DNA of 64,000 bases from assembly GCA_902586925.1 (NCBI GenBank), contig CACIJE010000001.1:1-64000 (forward strand), read 5' to 3'. Numbering within the stretch: the stretch's first letter is position 1; every line of letters begins with the position of its first letter. The notes under the pieces are model-generated. The model did not search any database, had not been told where the DNA came from, and was given only the letters and a program-made list of their open reading frames with translations. Positions 1 through 10,777 of the stretch are shown piece after piece. The translations under genes and the position numbers were made by a program. Origin of the DNA: an uncultured SAR86 cluster bacterium (lineage in GTDB: Bacteria; Pseudomonadota; Gammaproteobacteria; Magnimaribacterales; D2472).

Positions 1-2737
1 TTTCTTCAGAGAAAAGTGCGGCATTTAATAAAGTAGTTTCACCCATGTTTACTCTCATCCCAATTTTTTTTGTAAAGCACATTTCAAGTAATGTTGTGAT
101 TAAGCCGCCATCAGAAATATCATGCATTGCCAAAATTTTTTTATTTTTTACTAAATTTTGAATTGTGTTAAACAAATTTTTAAATTTGTCGATATTTTCT
201 ATGTCAGGGGTATGTTTATATGTTGATTGAGTAACCTCAGAAAAAATAGATCCAGCTAATCTATTTTCATCCTCTAGCTTTATCAATACAAGGCATGTAT
301 TTTCATTAGGATTCAATTCAGGTGTAACTGAGTCTGTAACATCTTCAACCGGTGCCATTGCAGTTACAATTCCTGAAAGAGGACTTGATACTTCAAAATC
401 TCTGCTTTTTTCAGACCATTTTGTTCTCATTGATAAAGAATCCTTTCCTACAGGAATAGAAACTTTCAAATCAATCGCCATTTTTGATAAAGCCTCGACG
501 CCAGATCTAAGTGCTAAATCGTCCGAATTTTCTCCAGATGCTGCCATCCAATTTGCAGATACTTGAACGTTATTTAATCCCGTTATAACCACACCAGACA
601 TATTTGTGAGAGCTTCTCCCAAAGCCATTCTCATAGATGCTTCTGGATTAATTAAGGCTAAAGTAGGTTTTTCACCAATAGTAACCGCCTCACCTTTATT
701 TGATGTAAAAGATCTTAGACTAAGAGAATAATCAGAAACAGGAACTTGAAAAGGTCCAACAAATTGATCTCTCGCAACCATGCCACCAACTGATCTGTCG
801 CCAATTGTTATTAAAAAGGATTTTGAAGCTACAGTCGGATGCTGAAGAATCTTTGTGATCGAGCTATCAAGACCAAATTCTTCTGAATTATCTTCATGTA
901 TTTCTGCAGCAACTTCTTCAAAAACCTCCATCTCTGTAATTGGAAGATCTCCAAAAAGCATTGATAGAGGTACATCAACAGGGTAGTTTTCATTTTCGGC
1001 ATCATATAATTTTACAGACATTTCTTTTGTTGTATGTCCGACTATGGCGTATTCACATCTTTCTCTTTTACAAATTTTTTCAAATGACTCTTTATTATTT
1101 TTGTGGATTGCCAAGACGTATCTCTCTTGAGATTCGTTGGACCATATTTCCATGGGTGACATCGATTTGTCAGAATTTGGTATTTTGGATAACTCAATAA
1201 ATACTCCTAAATTAGAATCTTTAGCTAATTCAGGTATTGCATTAGATAAGCCTCCAGCACCGACATCATGAATAAATTCAATTAAACTATTATCTTGTGA
1301 TGAGCACCTATTAATAACTTCTTGGCATCTTCTTTCCATTTCTGCGTTATCTCTTTGAACTGATGCAAAATCTAAGTCTTCGTCACTGTCCCCTGATGAA
1401 ACTGAAGAAGCAGCACCACCACCGAGACCAATTAACATCGCAGGTCCTCCAAGTACAACAACTAAATAATCTTCCTCAATTTGTAATTTAAAATTATTAG
1501 TATCACGAACTTCGCCTATTCCACCTGCCAACATAATTGGTTTGTGATAACCAAAAGCTTTGTTATTTTTAAAATCAGTTTCAAAACATCTGAAATAACC
1601 TAGGGTTGCAGGTCTTCCAAACTCATTATTAAATGCAGCTGCACCAATAGGAGCTTCAATCATAATATCAAGCGGTGATGCAATTCTAGAAGGCTTATGT
1701 TCTGCTTTTTCCCAACTTCTTAGAAAATTTGGAATTCTTAAATTCGAAACATTATAGCCAACTAATCCAATTTTTGGTTTTGCTCCTCTTCCAGTTGCTC
1801 CTTCGTCTCTAATTTCCCCTCCAGAGCCTGTTGAAGCACCAGGGTAGGGAGAAATAGCAGTTGGATGATTATGGGTTTCAACTTTTATAGTTGAATTTAA
1901 ATTATCTTCAATAAGCTCGTATTGATTTGATTCGTTTAGATTTAATCTTTCAGCCTTTGTTCCTTTGATTATTGCTGCATTATCTTTGTATGCTGAAATA
2001 ATTCCGTCTGGCGATGACTTGCTAGTTTCTTTAATCAGATCAAACAGTGTATTGTTTTTTTGCGTGCCATCAATTTTCCATTTTGCATTAAAAATCTTAT
2101 GTCTACAATGCTCAGAATTTGCTTGAGCGAACATCATTAATTCTGCATCTGTAGGATTTCTTTTTTCGCTAAAATAAAAATCATATAAATAATCAATTTC
2201 TTGATTACTCATAGCGAATCCATACAACTTATTGGCTTGTTCTAATTCTGATTTACCCTTATCAAGTATATTAATTTTGTTAAGAGATTTAGCTTTTTCT
2301 GTCTTAAATAGATCTGCAAAGTCTTCATAATTAAAATAAATTGATTGAGTCATTCGGTCATATAACATAGATAAATCTAATTTATCTATTTCAAAATCAG
2401 TTTCGATTTTGAAACCATAAAGTCTTTCTACTCTGAGAATATTTTTAAAACCTACGTTTCGAATAATATCTTCTGTTTTTGAAGACCAAGGTGATATTGT
2501 TCCTAGTCTAGGACCTACATAGAAAGAAAAGTCTGTATCATTTTCTTTTGCAGAAAGAATATCCTTTAATTCATTTTGATTTATTTGTTCAGATTCAGAT
2601 AAAACTAAATATATTTCATTTGAAAAAATTTTAGTATCTAATTCATTTGATTTACAAAATTGGACCTTGATTTGATCAAGTTTTGAACTTGAAAAACTTT
2701 GCTTACCCTTAAATATAAAGTTTTTAGTCTTTGACAC
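1..2737 (-). CDS. purL: Phosphoribosylformylglycinamidine synthase PurL, 3' end beyond the window
   Basis: Minus-strand reading gives MHDISDGG and other PurL-like motifs; apparent GTG start at 2737; absent from ORF track because it is open at the left edge. Confidence 0.9.
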   Translation of the reverse strand, partial: MSKTKNFIFKGKQSFSSSKLDQIKVQFCKSNELDTKIFSNEIYLVLSESEQINQNELKDILSAKENDTDFSFYVGPRLGTISPWSSKTEDIIRNVGFKNILRVERLYGFKIETDFEIDKLDLSMLYDRMTQSIYFNYEDFADLFKTEKAKSLNKINILDKGKSELEQANKLYGFAMSNQEIDYLYDFYFSEKRNPTDAELMMFAQANSEHCRHKIFNAKWKIDGTQKNNTLFDLIKETSKSSPDGIISAYKDNAAIIKGTKAERLNLNESNQYELIEDNLNSTIKVETHNHPTAISPYPGASTGSGGEIRDEGATGRGAKPKIGLVGYNVSNLRIPNFLRSWEKAEHKPSRIASPLDIMIEAPIGAAAFNNEFGRPATLGYFRCFETDFKNNKAFGYHKPIMLAGGIGEVRDTNNFKLQIEEDYLVVVLGGPAMLIGLGGGAASSVSSGDSDEDLDFASVQRDNAEMERRCQEVINRCSSQDNSLIEFIHDVGAGGLSNAIPELAKDSNLGVFIELSKIPNSDKSMSPMEIWSNESQERYVLAIHKNNKESFEKICKRERCEYAIVGHTTKEMSVKLYDAENENYPVDVPLSMLFGDLPITEMEVFEEVAAEIHEDNSEEFGLDSSITKILQHPTVASKSFLITIGDRSVGGMVARDQFVGPFQVPVSDYSLSLRSFTSNKGEAVTIGEKPTLALINPEASMRMALGEALTNMSGVVITGLNNVQVSANWMAASGENSDDLALRSGVEALSKMAIDLKVSIPVGKDSLSMRTKWSEKSRDFEVSSPLSGIVTAMAPVEDVTDSVTPELNPNENTCLVLIKLEDENRLAGSIFSEVTQSTYKHTPDIENIDKFKNLFNTIQNLVKNKKILAMHDISDGGLITTLLEMCFTKKIGMRVNMGETTLLNAALFSEE

Positions 2738-2805
2738 TTCTTTAAGTCTGAAATATTGTATGTAACATAAATATTATAAAGTCTTTATATATTAAATAAT
2801 TAAAA

Positions 2806-3519
2806 ATGGGGAATATCTTTAGATTTTTTTTATTATCAATCACAGCTTTGATTATGATTGGCTGTTCATTCGTAAACAAAGATATGTCTTGTGAGGAAAT
2901 ATTAACCTACTCATATGAAAATTCGTCCCTAAACAATTTTGAAAAAAATAAATTTAAAGATTTACTTTCAAATCGTTATCCTAAATATGATGCAATGTTT
3001 CAAAGTGCTTCAGACGAAACTAAGATTGAAAAAGACCTTTTAGCTGCAATTTCATTTCAAGAATCTCAGTGGGATCCAAAAGCTAAATCTAATATGGGTG
3101 TTAGAGGTATGATGATGGTTACCCTAGAGACTGCTGCTTTGGTTGGGGTTGAAAAAAGATTAAATCCTGAACAAAATATTAAAGGTGGGGCTAAATATTT
3201 TTTAATGCTTCAAGAAAAAAATAAGATTGGTCTCAGTGATGCAGATAAATTATCTATAGTTCTTGCAAGTTATAATTTGGGTCCAACAAATATTCTTAAT
3301 TTGGCTAATCAAATTAATACTGAAGTAGAAAATGTTACGTGGCAGGAAATTAAAGACAAGCTCAAAGTTACAAAAGGTGAAGAACTAAATATGAGTGATT
3401 CAGACAACTACTCAAGAACACAGCAAGCTATCGATTATGTTGATAGAGTTAAAAGTTATTATCAATTAATGAGTGCTCATTCCTGTGTTCAGCCTAAAGA
3501 TCAATTAGCTTTCTTTTAA
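2806..3519 (+). CDS. Lytic murein transglycosylase (SLT domain, MltF-like), probable lipoprotein
   Basis: Lipobox-like IMIGC; SLT motif [27 protein letters not shown]...LASYNLGP. Confidence 0.8.
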   Translation: MGNIFRFFLLSITALIMIGCSFVNKDMSCEEILTYSYENSSLNNFEKNKFKDLLSNRYPKYDAMFQSASDETKIEKDLLAAISFQESQWDPKAKSNMGVRGMMMVTLETAALVGVEKRLNPEQNIKGGAKYFLMLQEKNKIGLSDADKLSIVLASYNLGPTNILNLANQINTEVENVTWQEIKDKLKVTKGEELNMSDSDNYSRTQQAIDYVDRVKSYYQLMSAHSCVQPKDQLAFF

Positions 3520-5506
3520 GAGAATTAATCTTATCTCGACAAACAGCAGCTTTTTCAAATTCCATTTTTTTAGCAAGTGCAAACATTTCGTCTTCTATTT
3601 TTTGTAAAGTATCTGTAATGTTTTCAACGGTATCATCCTTAATCTTAAACGTTACAATTTTTTCTATATCTTCTTTTTTCTTTTTGGTATTTCCTTTAAT
3701 TATTCTTGCGCCTTCCATGATATCTTTTACTTTTGTAGAAATAGATTTTGGTGTGATGTTATTTTTATTATTAAATTTTTCTTGAATAGCCCTTCTTCTA
3801 TCTGTCTCATCCATAGCTCTTTGCATAGAACCCGTAACTTTATCTGCATATAAAATAGCCTTGCCCCTTAAATTTCGAGCTGCCCTTCCAATTGTTTGAA
3901 TTAAGGTCGTATCAGATCTTAAAAAACCCTCTTTGTCTGCATCCAAAATAGCTACTAAGCTTACCTCAGGAATATCAAGTCCCTCTCTCAATAGATTAAT
4001 ACCCACTAACACATCAAACTTGCCTAGTCTTAAATCTCTTATAATTTCAACCCGTTCAACAGTATCAATATCTGAATGCATATATCTTGCGGAAATATTA
4101 TTTTCATTGAGATAGTCTGTAAGATCTTCAGCCATTCTTTTGGTAAGGGTAGTAACCAAAACTCTTTCTTTCATAGTCACTCTTTCATTGCACTCTCCTA
4201 TTACATCATCTATTTGTGTTGAAGCTGGTCTTATTTCTACATCAGGATCTGTAAGCCCAGTGGGTCTTACTAGTAACTCAACTAAATTATCTTGTTTTTC
4301 ATTTTCGTATTTACTGGGAGTTGCAGAAACATAAATTCTTTGAGGTGCTAACATTTCCCATTCTTCAAACTTTAACGGCCTATTGTCTAAAGCTGAGGGA
4401 AGCCTAAATCCGTACTCAACTAAAGTTTCTTTTCTTGATCTATCACCCTTATACATGGCTCCAATTTGTGGAACCGAAACATGAGATTCATCAATAAAAA
4501 CAATTGCATCTTTTGGAATATAGTCAAATAAACAAGGTGGAGATTGTCCTGCTTTTCTTCCACTTAAATATCTTGAGTAGTTTTCAATGCCTTGGCAATA
4601 CCCAAGCTCGCGCATCATTTCAATGTCGTAATTTGTTCTTTCTTCCAAGCGCTGTGCTTCAACAAGCTTATTACTATCTTTTAAAAATTTTAAACGTGTT
4701 TTTAGCTCCTCTTTTATATCAGGTATACAATTGGTCACGGTTTCCTTTGGAGTAACATAATGTGTTTTAGGAAAGATTGTAACCCTTGGGACTTCGCTTA
4801 TTATCTCTCCTGTAAGTGGATCAATCCAAGATAATTTTTCAATCTCATCACCAAAAAATTCAATTCTCAATGCTTCTTTATCAGAGTCTGCTGGATATAC
4901 ATCTACAGTATCTCCTCGAACTCGAAAAGTAGCCCGTCTAAAATCTAAATCATTTCTAGTGTATTGAAGAGCAGACAATCGTAAAACCAAATCACGTTGA
5001 GACACCATATCACCTCGATCTAGATGAACAACCATCTTTAAATATGATTCTGGAGCACCCAAGCCATAAATTGATGAAACAGTTGCAACCACAATAGTAT
5101 CTTTTCTTTCTATTAAGGCCTTTGTAGCTGATAATCTCATTTGTTCAATATGCTCGTTTATTGATGCATCTTTTGCTATATATGTATCCGATGTTGGAAC
5201 ATAAGCTTCTGGCTGGTAATAATCATAATAAGATACAAAATACTCAACAGCATTGTTTGGAAAAAAATCTCTAAATTCACCATAAAGTTGAGCAGCAAGT
5301 GTTTTGTTATGAGCCATTACAATTGCAGGTCTTTGCATTCTCTCAATAACTTTTGCCATTGTGAATGTTTTACCAGAGCCGGTAACGCCTAAAAGGGTTT
5401 GGTGAAGTAATCCGTCTTCCAGCCCAGCTACAAGATTGTCAATAGCTTCTGGCTGGGAACCAGCAGGATCAAAATCTGATTTGACTTCCAGGGTTTTAAC
5501 TTCCAT
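3494..5506 (-). CDS. uvrB: Excinuclease ABC subunit B
   Basis: [15 protein letters not shown] Walker [22 protein letters not shown]-terminal UVR motif; full length. Confidence 0.98.
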   Translation of the reverse strand: MEVKTLEVKSDFDPAGSQPEAIDNLVAGLEDGLLHQTLLGVTGSGKTFTMAKVIERMQRPAIVMAHNKTLAAQLYGEFRDFFPNNAVEYFVSYYDYYQPEAYVPTSDTYIAKDASINEHIEQMRLSATKALIERKDTIVVATVSSIYGLGAPESYLKMVVHLDRGDMVSQRDLVLRLSALQYTRNDLDFRRATFRVRGDTVDVYPADSDKEALRIEFFGDEIEKLSWIDPLTGEIISEVPRVTIFPKTHYVTPKETVTNCIPDIKEELKTRLKFLKDSNKLVEAQRLEERTNYDIEMMRELGYCQGIENYSRYLSGRKAGQSPPCLFDYIPKDAIVFIDESHVSVPQIGAMYKGDRSRKETLVEYGFRLPSALDNRPLKFEEWEMLAPQRIYVSATPSKYENEKQDNLVELLVRPTGLTDPDVEIRPASTQIDDVIGECNERVTMKERVLVTTLTKRMAEDLTDYLNENNISARYMHSDIDTVERVEIIRDLRLGKFDVLVGINLLREGLDIPEVSLVAILDADKEGFLRSDTTLIQTIGRAARNLRGKAILYADKVTGSMQRAMDETDRRRAIQEKFNNKNNITPKSISTKVKDIMEGARIIKGNTKKKKEDIEKIVTFKIKDDTVENITDTLQKIEDEMFALAKKMEFEKAAVCRDKINSLKRKLIDL

Positions 5507-5553
5507 TAATTAGTTACTCTTTTAAAAAAATTAATTATAATGCTTCTTCGCGT

Positions 5554-5628
5554 TCCTCAGTAGCTCAGCGGTAGAGCAGTTGACTGTTAATCAATTGGTC
5601 GTTGGTTCGATCCCAACCTGAGGAGCCA
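5554..5628 (+). tRNA. tRNA-Asn (anticodon GTT), CCA encoded
   Basis: TCCTCAG...ctGTTaa...ggTTCGATcc...CTGAGGAgCCA; acceptor arms pair 7/7. Confidence 0.95.
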
Positions 5629-5658
5629 GTATTTCATACTAATTTATGCTGACGTATA

Positions 5659-6597
5659 TCACAACCTGAGCTGCCATTTTTCATTAATACGCTCCATTGG
5701 ATTTTTTATTACTCTTCTGCTAAATATTTCTGTTTTTGGAAATTCTATATTCATTTTGTCAATAATCATCTGATTTATTTTTATCCCAAGTTCATTGATT
5801 ATTCCAAAATAATTATTTTGGGTATATTCAAGCATAGATATTTCCTCAGCCTCCACATATTCATCTAAATTACCTGAAAGAATTTCGTCATAAGAATTTT
5901 TTGTTGTTGTTATACATTCTTTCCACATATTCATGAAATCGATATGCAGATTTATATATTTATCAATATCCTTATCAGAAAATTTTTCAATACCAATGAT
6001 TGCACATTCATCCATGATAAAGTCTAGGACGTTAGGGTCTTTGATACCAGAATCTATTTTATCTATTGCAGTATTTAAATAATTTACTAGATAGTTTCTT
6101 CTATTTCTGAGGTAATGAGAGCTTCTCTTACTGTCCCAATATTGATCTTCGAGGCTCAGCATACCTTTTGAAAAATATAAATATGCAGTTTGAAGGTAAC
6201 ACTCGGGTTCTCTTTTATGTAGAAATCGCAAAAATTTATTAATAAATTTTTCTTGTTGATATGCCAAATTAATCACATCACAATCATCATTTTCATTATC
6301 ATCTTTTTTTCTAAAATCAAGCTCTTTGATTGAATAGGTGACAAAATCTCGCAGTATTTTTATTGCTTTAATGTGATCATCACTCATTTCTAAATTATTC
6401 GTATCAAATTCATTGGCTATTGAAGATGCATTATCAAATTGCTTAACTAACCTTTTATAATCATAAGTATTTATATTATCTTTGCATGTTTGATAATAGT
6501 GTTCTGCATCAGCAGCAATCCAATAAGAAAGATTCAGTTTTGTTTGTAGTTCTAGAAATAATTTATCATCAGCGTTATTTTTTTTGTAAAAGATCAT
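5659..6597 (-). CDS. Hypothetical protein, 312 aa, accessory region
   Basis: Intact ORF following the 102-aa ORF on the same strand; no family recognised. Confidence 0.6.
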   Translation of the reverse strand: MIFYKKNNADDKLFLELQTKLNLSYWIAADAEHYYQTCKDNINTYDYKRLVKQFDNASSIANEFDTNNLEMSDDHIKAIKILRDFVTYSIKELDFRKKDDNENDDCDVINLAYQQEKFINKFLRFLHKREPECYLQTAYLYFSKGMLSLEDQYWDSKRSSHYLRNRRNYLVNYLNTAIDKIDSGIKDPNVLDFIMDECAIIGIEKFSDKDIDKYINLHIDFMNMWKECITTTKNSYDEILSGNLDEYVEAEEISMLEYTQNNYFGIINELGIKINQMIIDKMNIEFPKTEIFSRRVIKNPMERINEKWQLRL

Positions 6598-6617
6598 TTG
6601 CTTATAAGTTTAGTGTT

Positions 6618-6926
6618 TTAGTACTTTTTAATATTAATAGTTTTTTTTCTTATTGTTCTAGCTTCTTTTGCAGGTACAATCTTTTCTGGCTGTTCCTTAT
6701 AGCTTATAAATCCCCACTCAAGATTATAGTTGTTCAACCTTGCAGAAACATGATTTCCCATTGCTTCTTTAAGTTTATCCATACATAAATCTTTATGTAT
6801 TTTTGCATCCTTCATTACTCTGTCGCATTCAAGAATTTGCTCTGCGTATATTTCAAGATCCTTTGCAAGAACTTTTATATCTTCATTTGAGCTAGAAGAT
6901 AGTTTTTTTAATGAGCTCATATTCAT
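6618..6926 (-). CDS. Small protein resembling phage YqaJ-recombinase-associated proteins
   Basis: C-terminal YKEQPEKIVPAKEARTIRKKTINIKK resembles phage YqaJ-neighbour proteins; operator-like palindrome 46 nt upstream. Confidence 0.5.
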   Translation of the reverse strand: MNMSSLKKLSSSSNEDIKVLAKDLEIYAEQILECDRVMKDAKIHKDLCMDKLKEAMGNHVSARLNNYNLEWGFISYKEQPEKIVPAKEARTIRKKTINIKKY

Positions 6927-6971
6927 ATAGTTCTCCGTTTAATTATTGATTTAAAGATTATTAAATAGTTT

Positions 6972-6990
6972 TGCGACATTTTGTGTCGTA
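6972..6990. promoter_or_regulatory. Operator-like palindrome, site A
   Basis: TGCGACA-TTTTG-TGTCGTA, intergenic, upstream of ORF ending at 6926. Confidence 0.7.
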
Positions 6991-7003
6991 TAAAACTAAT
7001 TTT

Positions 7004-7822
7004 TTAAATGAGTTTATTTTCTTTCATTCCATCAAATAGCTCAGCATACTCACATTGTTTATCTCCTTTTGGACCAAAACCAGAGTCCGCATGCCTTGGA
7101 CATTCATTCATTAGAAGACAATTCTTAAGTTCCAAAATAGTATCCTCAACCCATGAATCATCTGCGTCATAAGATATCAATTGAACATCAAACCTCATGT
7201 TTGCTTTGTCAATTTCATCATTTAACATACCGTCTTCGAAATGTTGATCACCATTTACATAAACAAAATAACCAGTTTTACTTACATTGAAGCCTTCTTG
7301 TCTTAAAATCCATTGATACATATCCATTTGTTTTTTGTAAGACTCCTTATATGCACCTACTAAGGTTATTTGGTTTAATGCAGTACCTTCATCATTTTTC
7401 CTTCCAGCAGTACTTTTATAATCAACAACAAAAATTTCATCAGTTTTAAGATCATGCCAAACATCATCCAAGCCACCCCCAATGATCAAATTGGATGGCT
7501 CATGGAAAGTTCTCAATCCAAGTTGAAGTGACTTTGTCCAAAGTTCAAAATTTTCATGTTTAAATGGTACTAGATGACCTAAACCATTTCTTTCCATAAA
7601 TGGATGTGGCTTTTGCATTTCTCGATATCTATCAAAATCTTTTTTTAACAATGTATCAGTTGCAGAATTAAGCAAAAAGCCAGGCATTCCTGGAAATTTA
7701 ATTCCCTTTACCCTATTCATCCAAAAGCAAGCAGGGCAATTCATAAATGATTGAATTTGAGATCTGCTTACCTCATAGGGTTCTGGATGTTCTGGTTTAT
7801 ATGTTCCTCTGTGTCTTGCCAT
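7004..7822 (-). CDS. PD-(D/E)XK nuclease superfamily (RecB/Cas4-like)
   Basis: GGGLDDVW...EIFVVDYKST...YKKQMDMYQWIL; Cys residues in NCPAC and near the C terminus (ECPRH...QCEY). Confidence 0.75.
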   Translation of the reverse strand: MARHRGTYKPEHPEPYEVSRSQIQSFMNCPACFWMNRVKGIKFPGMPGFLLNSATDTLLKKDFDRYREMQKPHPFMERNGLGHLVPFKHENFELWTKSLQLGLRTFHEPSNLIIGGGLDDVWHDLKTDEIFVVDYKSTAGRKNDEGTALNQITLVGAYKESYKKQMDMYQWILRQEGFNVSKTGYFVYVNGDQHFEDGMLNDEIDKANMRFDVQLISYDADDSWVEDTILELKNCLLMNECPRHADSGFGPKGDKQCEYAELFDGMKENKLI

Positions 7823-7841
7823 AACTAATTATAACCACAAA

Positions 7842-8618
7842 TCAAAGCAAGGGTTTTTTTATAGCTTTTGCATCTTTTACGCCAAGGATATCTTTAATAA
7901 ATCGGTATCCCTCTTGCCCCCTCTTCTTGATAAGCGCCTTTTTAAAAATATCTTTTTCCTCACCAGATAGACCATAAATAAAATCAAGCATATGTTTGTT
8001 GGTGCCACCAAAAATAGGCATAGTTATGTAAAAAGCGTTTTTGGTGCAGGCTACAGTTTGTCCCTCTTCATTTTGATTAATGGCGATTTGTTGCCCTCTA
8101 ATATTACTTTTATCAACAATAAGGTGCTTAAAGTCTAGGATATATTTAGCGTTATATAGGATTGAATTATTTTTTTTATTATCGACTTTTTGATTTTTAA
8201 TTATTTTTTTTAATTCAGGAAACTTACCATCTATCGGATTAAAAAAAAATGTATTAATAGCAGCGTTATCAAGACTAATAAAATATTTTCTATACATATT
8301 TTTTGATATGTTTGAACGATATTTAACAATAATTTTTTTCTTTCTATTTGCTGATTTTCTTGAGAGAGTAATTAATTTCTCCAGGCCCTTTTTAGGAATA
8401 ATGATTCCTTTTTTATGAGAACATGAGCCTAACTCGTCATAGAAACATATTATTCTGTGGCCATCTGTGGCAACTATATTTACACCGCCATGTACAGAAG
8501 GATTTATAAAAACACCTTGTAAATTCTGCCTCCAATCAACATTTGGCACAATAAACATTGCATTGCCAAACATTCCAGCATTGAATTCTAATAAAGTATT
8601 CTTATGCATAAGCGTCAC
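7842..8618 (-). CDS. Divergent short DNA polymerase III beta-clamp-like (DnaN-like) protein
   Basis: NIVATDGHRI...GIIIPKKGLEKL...FFNPIDGKFPELKKII match DnaN signatures VATDGHRL / IIPRKG / LIDGEFPDY. Confidence 0.75.
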   Translation of the reverse strand: MTLMHKNTLLEFNAGMFGNAMFIVPNVDWRQNLQGVFINPSVHGGVNIVATDGHRIICFYDELGSCSHKKGIIIPKKGLEKLITLSRKSANRKKKIIVKYRSNISKNMYRKYFISLDNAAINTFFFNPIDGKFPELKKIIKNQKVDNKKNNSILYNAKYILDFKHLIVDKSNIRGQQIAINQNEEGQTVACTKNAFYITMPIFGGTNKHMLDFIYGLSGEEKDIFKKALIKKRGQEGYRFIKDILGVKDAKAIKKPLL

Positions 8619-10776
8619 TTGTTTCTTGTTTGTTAAAACCGAAGTCTCTCTTGTATTTAGCTATTAAAAGAAGATCATCTTCTCCTAGCTTATTGCAGAA
8701 TATTTCAAATAATTTTTTTCTGTCTAATTCAGATTTAAACCATTTTGGCTTAATTTTTTGTAATCTCTTTAATGAAAGCTTTTTGGCTAATGACATATTC
8801 GATTTAAAAGCTGGGACACATATATCTTTATCGGTTTTGATTGTTATGTGTGCTCTTAAAAATTTTTCTTCAGGCTTGTCGTGAAAAATGTTATCAAGTA
8901 ATCTTTTATTTTTTTTAGAAGAAATTGATGCATATTTAAACGATTGTGTATTTTTCATACAAGCAAATTTTAAAACATCAGGGTCTGACTTTATTCTTTC
9001 TGAAGCGTATTTTAAGCTTTGATATGATTTTATAACCGCTTGAATCATAAATTTTTTATTATCAAGTAGATTTGGTGGTATATGATTTTTTTCAAAGCAA
9101 GTAAGTCCTTGTTCTGCAAATAATTTGAAATAAAATTTGCTATTAACAATTTTATTAAATTGCTCGGGTTTGCAAAAAGGTGCATTCCTAGGATCTTTTT
9201 TTTGACCAAATTTAATTTCAGGATCGTATATTAGAAAATTTGGATTTTTTAATAAAAAATATTCCATAATTTCACGAGTTTTGAGTTTATCTGAAATTTT
9301 AAAATAAAATAATTTGCTATAGGATTCATTGTCTGCATGATGACGGTAATCAAAAGTTGATTGATAACTTATGATTTTTTTTAAGAACTCAAAGTCTTTA
9401 TTTGATTCTATATGCTCGATAGTTCTTTTAGTGATATCGTCAAGGAACGTCCTGACAAAACCATCTTCATAATAATTCGATATGTGAAGCATTTTTCTAA
9501 ATTGTATTAAAAAAAGTTTAGAAGATTTAACCCTTTCATCTAAATTGTCGTAAAATTTTTTGATCTCATAAGAATATATAAACTCATCCCCACGATCTCC
9601 ACTTACATGCGGGTGAATATTTAATTTACATGCAATATGATGAATATATTCTGCTGCTTTTTTAGGACTAGCCTCAATATATTTTAAAAATGTGCACTTT
9701 TTTGATTCTATTTTTTTATGCATAAAAAAAAGAGGGTGAGATGGATTATGAAGGCTGATATTTACATGACTATAAATACTATAATCTTGATCTAAAAATC
9801 TACATTCGTAGAGAAATTTGCTTATCTTTGAATCTGTAATTTTATTTATATCAATATTTTCTGAGATTTGTTTGGAGGCGTTAATCGTATTAAAAATTGG
9901 CCAGTTAAAACGAAAATTAACAAGCTTATCTATACTTTTAGTCTTTTTAAAAAAAGCATCTAAAATAGCATTTCGTAACAAAGAAAAATCTATACCAGAA
10001 ATCCTTAATTTTCTCATCATTATTTTTGTCGATTCGTGATATCCATAATAACCTTTACCTTCAAAAGGGAATGGTAAAACATGAGGAGTTGGGGTGCTAA
10101 GTGCATAATCTATGACGATATCCGCGTACTCCTCTAGTGTAATTTCATTATTAAGCATGAATAAATAAGCTGCGCTTGGTGAAAGCTTAAGTGCTTGTTT
10201 TTTAATCTCAAGGTCATCATATGTTTTAGATTTTTTTATTACTTTCCAAGGTGGGCTAAAATATTCCCATGAAGCAACGTGAAATTTGTCAAAAAGTGAA
10301 AGATTTTTAGGGTGACTAGAAGGTATTTTTAGACAATTATCATATTGTTTAGATTTTGGCACTAGTAAATTTTTTGAGTGACCAAAAGATCTTAGAATAT
10401 TTTTTTTTGTTTGAAATGAGTGATCTAGAGACTCTACAAAATTAAATGAGTCATCTTTTTTATTTTCAATAATAAAATTAATTATGAACGGGTCATTAAA
10501 ACATATTTCAGGCAAGTGTCTTGGCATTTTCTTTTGCCTTGTTAACCATTTTAAAACTATTTCTCTATCACTTCTTAACCTCTCAGAAATATGAGCAATA
10601 TTAAAATACTTCTCATGTATATACTCAAGTACGAAGTCTTTATCATCAAAATATTTTGATGAAATAATTTCATCTGGCTTAGTATGCCAGCGATTAGCAA
10701 GTGATTTATAGGCTTCAATAACTGAAGATTTGTTGTTTATCAATGGTTTGTTGAATAAATTTTGACTATTTTTCAT
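8602..10776 (-). CDS. Large DUF4116-like helical-repeat protein (724 aa)
   Basis: Repeats such as DFVLEYIHEKYFNIAHISERLRSDREIVLKWL and KFMIQAVIKSYQSLKYASERIKSDPDVLKFA. Confidence 0.55.
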   Translation of the reverse strand: MKNSQNLFNKPLINNKSSVIEAYKSLANRWHTKPDEIISSKYFDDKDFVLEYIHEKYFNIAHISERLRSDREIVLKWLTRQKKMPRHLPEICFNDPFIINFIIENKKDDSFNFVESLDHSFQTKKNILRSFGHSKNLLVPKSKQYDNCLKIPSSHPKNLSLFDKFHVASWEYFSPPWKVIKKSKTYDDLEIKKQALKLSPSAAYLFMLNNEITLEEYADIVIDYALSTPTPHVLPFPFEGKGYYGYHESTKIMMRKLRISGIDFSLLRNAILDAFFKKTKSIDKLVNFRFNWPIFNTINASKQISENIDINKITDSKISKFLYECRFLDQDYSIYSHVNISLHNPSHPLFFMHKKIESKKCTFLKYIEASPKKAAEYIHHIACKLNIHPHVSGDRGDEFIYSYEIKKFYDNLDERVKSSKLFLIQFRKMLHISNYYEDGFVRTFLDDITKRTIEHIESNKDFEFLKKIISYQSTFDYRHHADNESYSKLFYFKISDKLKTREIMEYFLLKNPNFLIYDPEIKFGQKKDPRNAPFCKPEQFNKIVNSKFYFKLFAEQGLTCFEKNHIPPNLLDNKKFMIQAVIKSYQSLKYASERIKSDPDVLKFACMKNTQSFKYASISSKKNKRLLDNIFHDKPEEKFLRAHITIKTDKDICVPAFKSNMSLAKKLSLKRLQKIKPKWFKSELDRKKLFEIFCNKLGEDDLLLIAKYKRDFGFNKQETSDAYA

Positions 10777-10777
10777 T

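Noticed and set aside
940-1200. Plus-strand 86-aa ORF
   Set aside because: Lies antisense to purL coding sequence with no recognisable domain; same reasoning for other short antisense ORFs inside uvrB, acnB, leu, trp and prp genes
5554-5675. Possible att-like partial repeat of tRNA end (CAACCTGAG at ~5617 and ~5662)
   Set aside because: Only about 9-10 bp, and the second copy is inside the 3' coding end of the 312-aa ORF; no matching copy seen at the far island end
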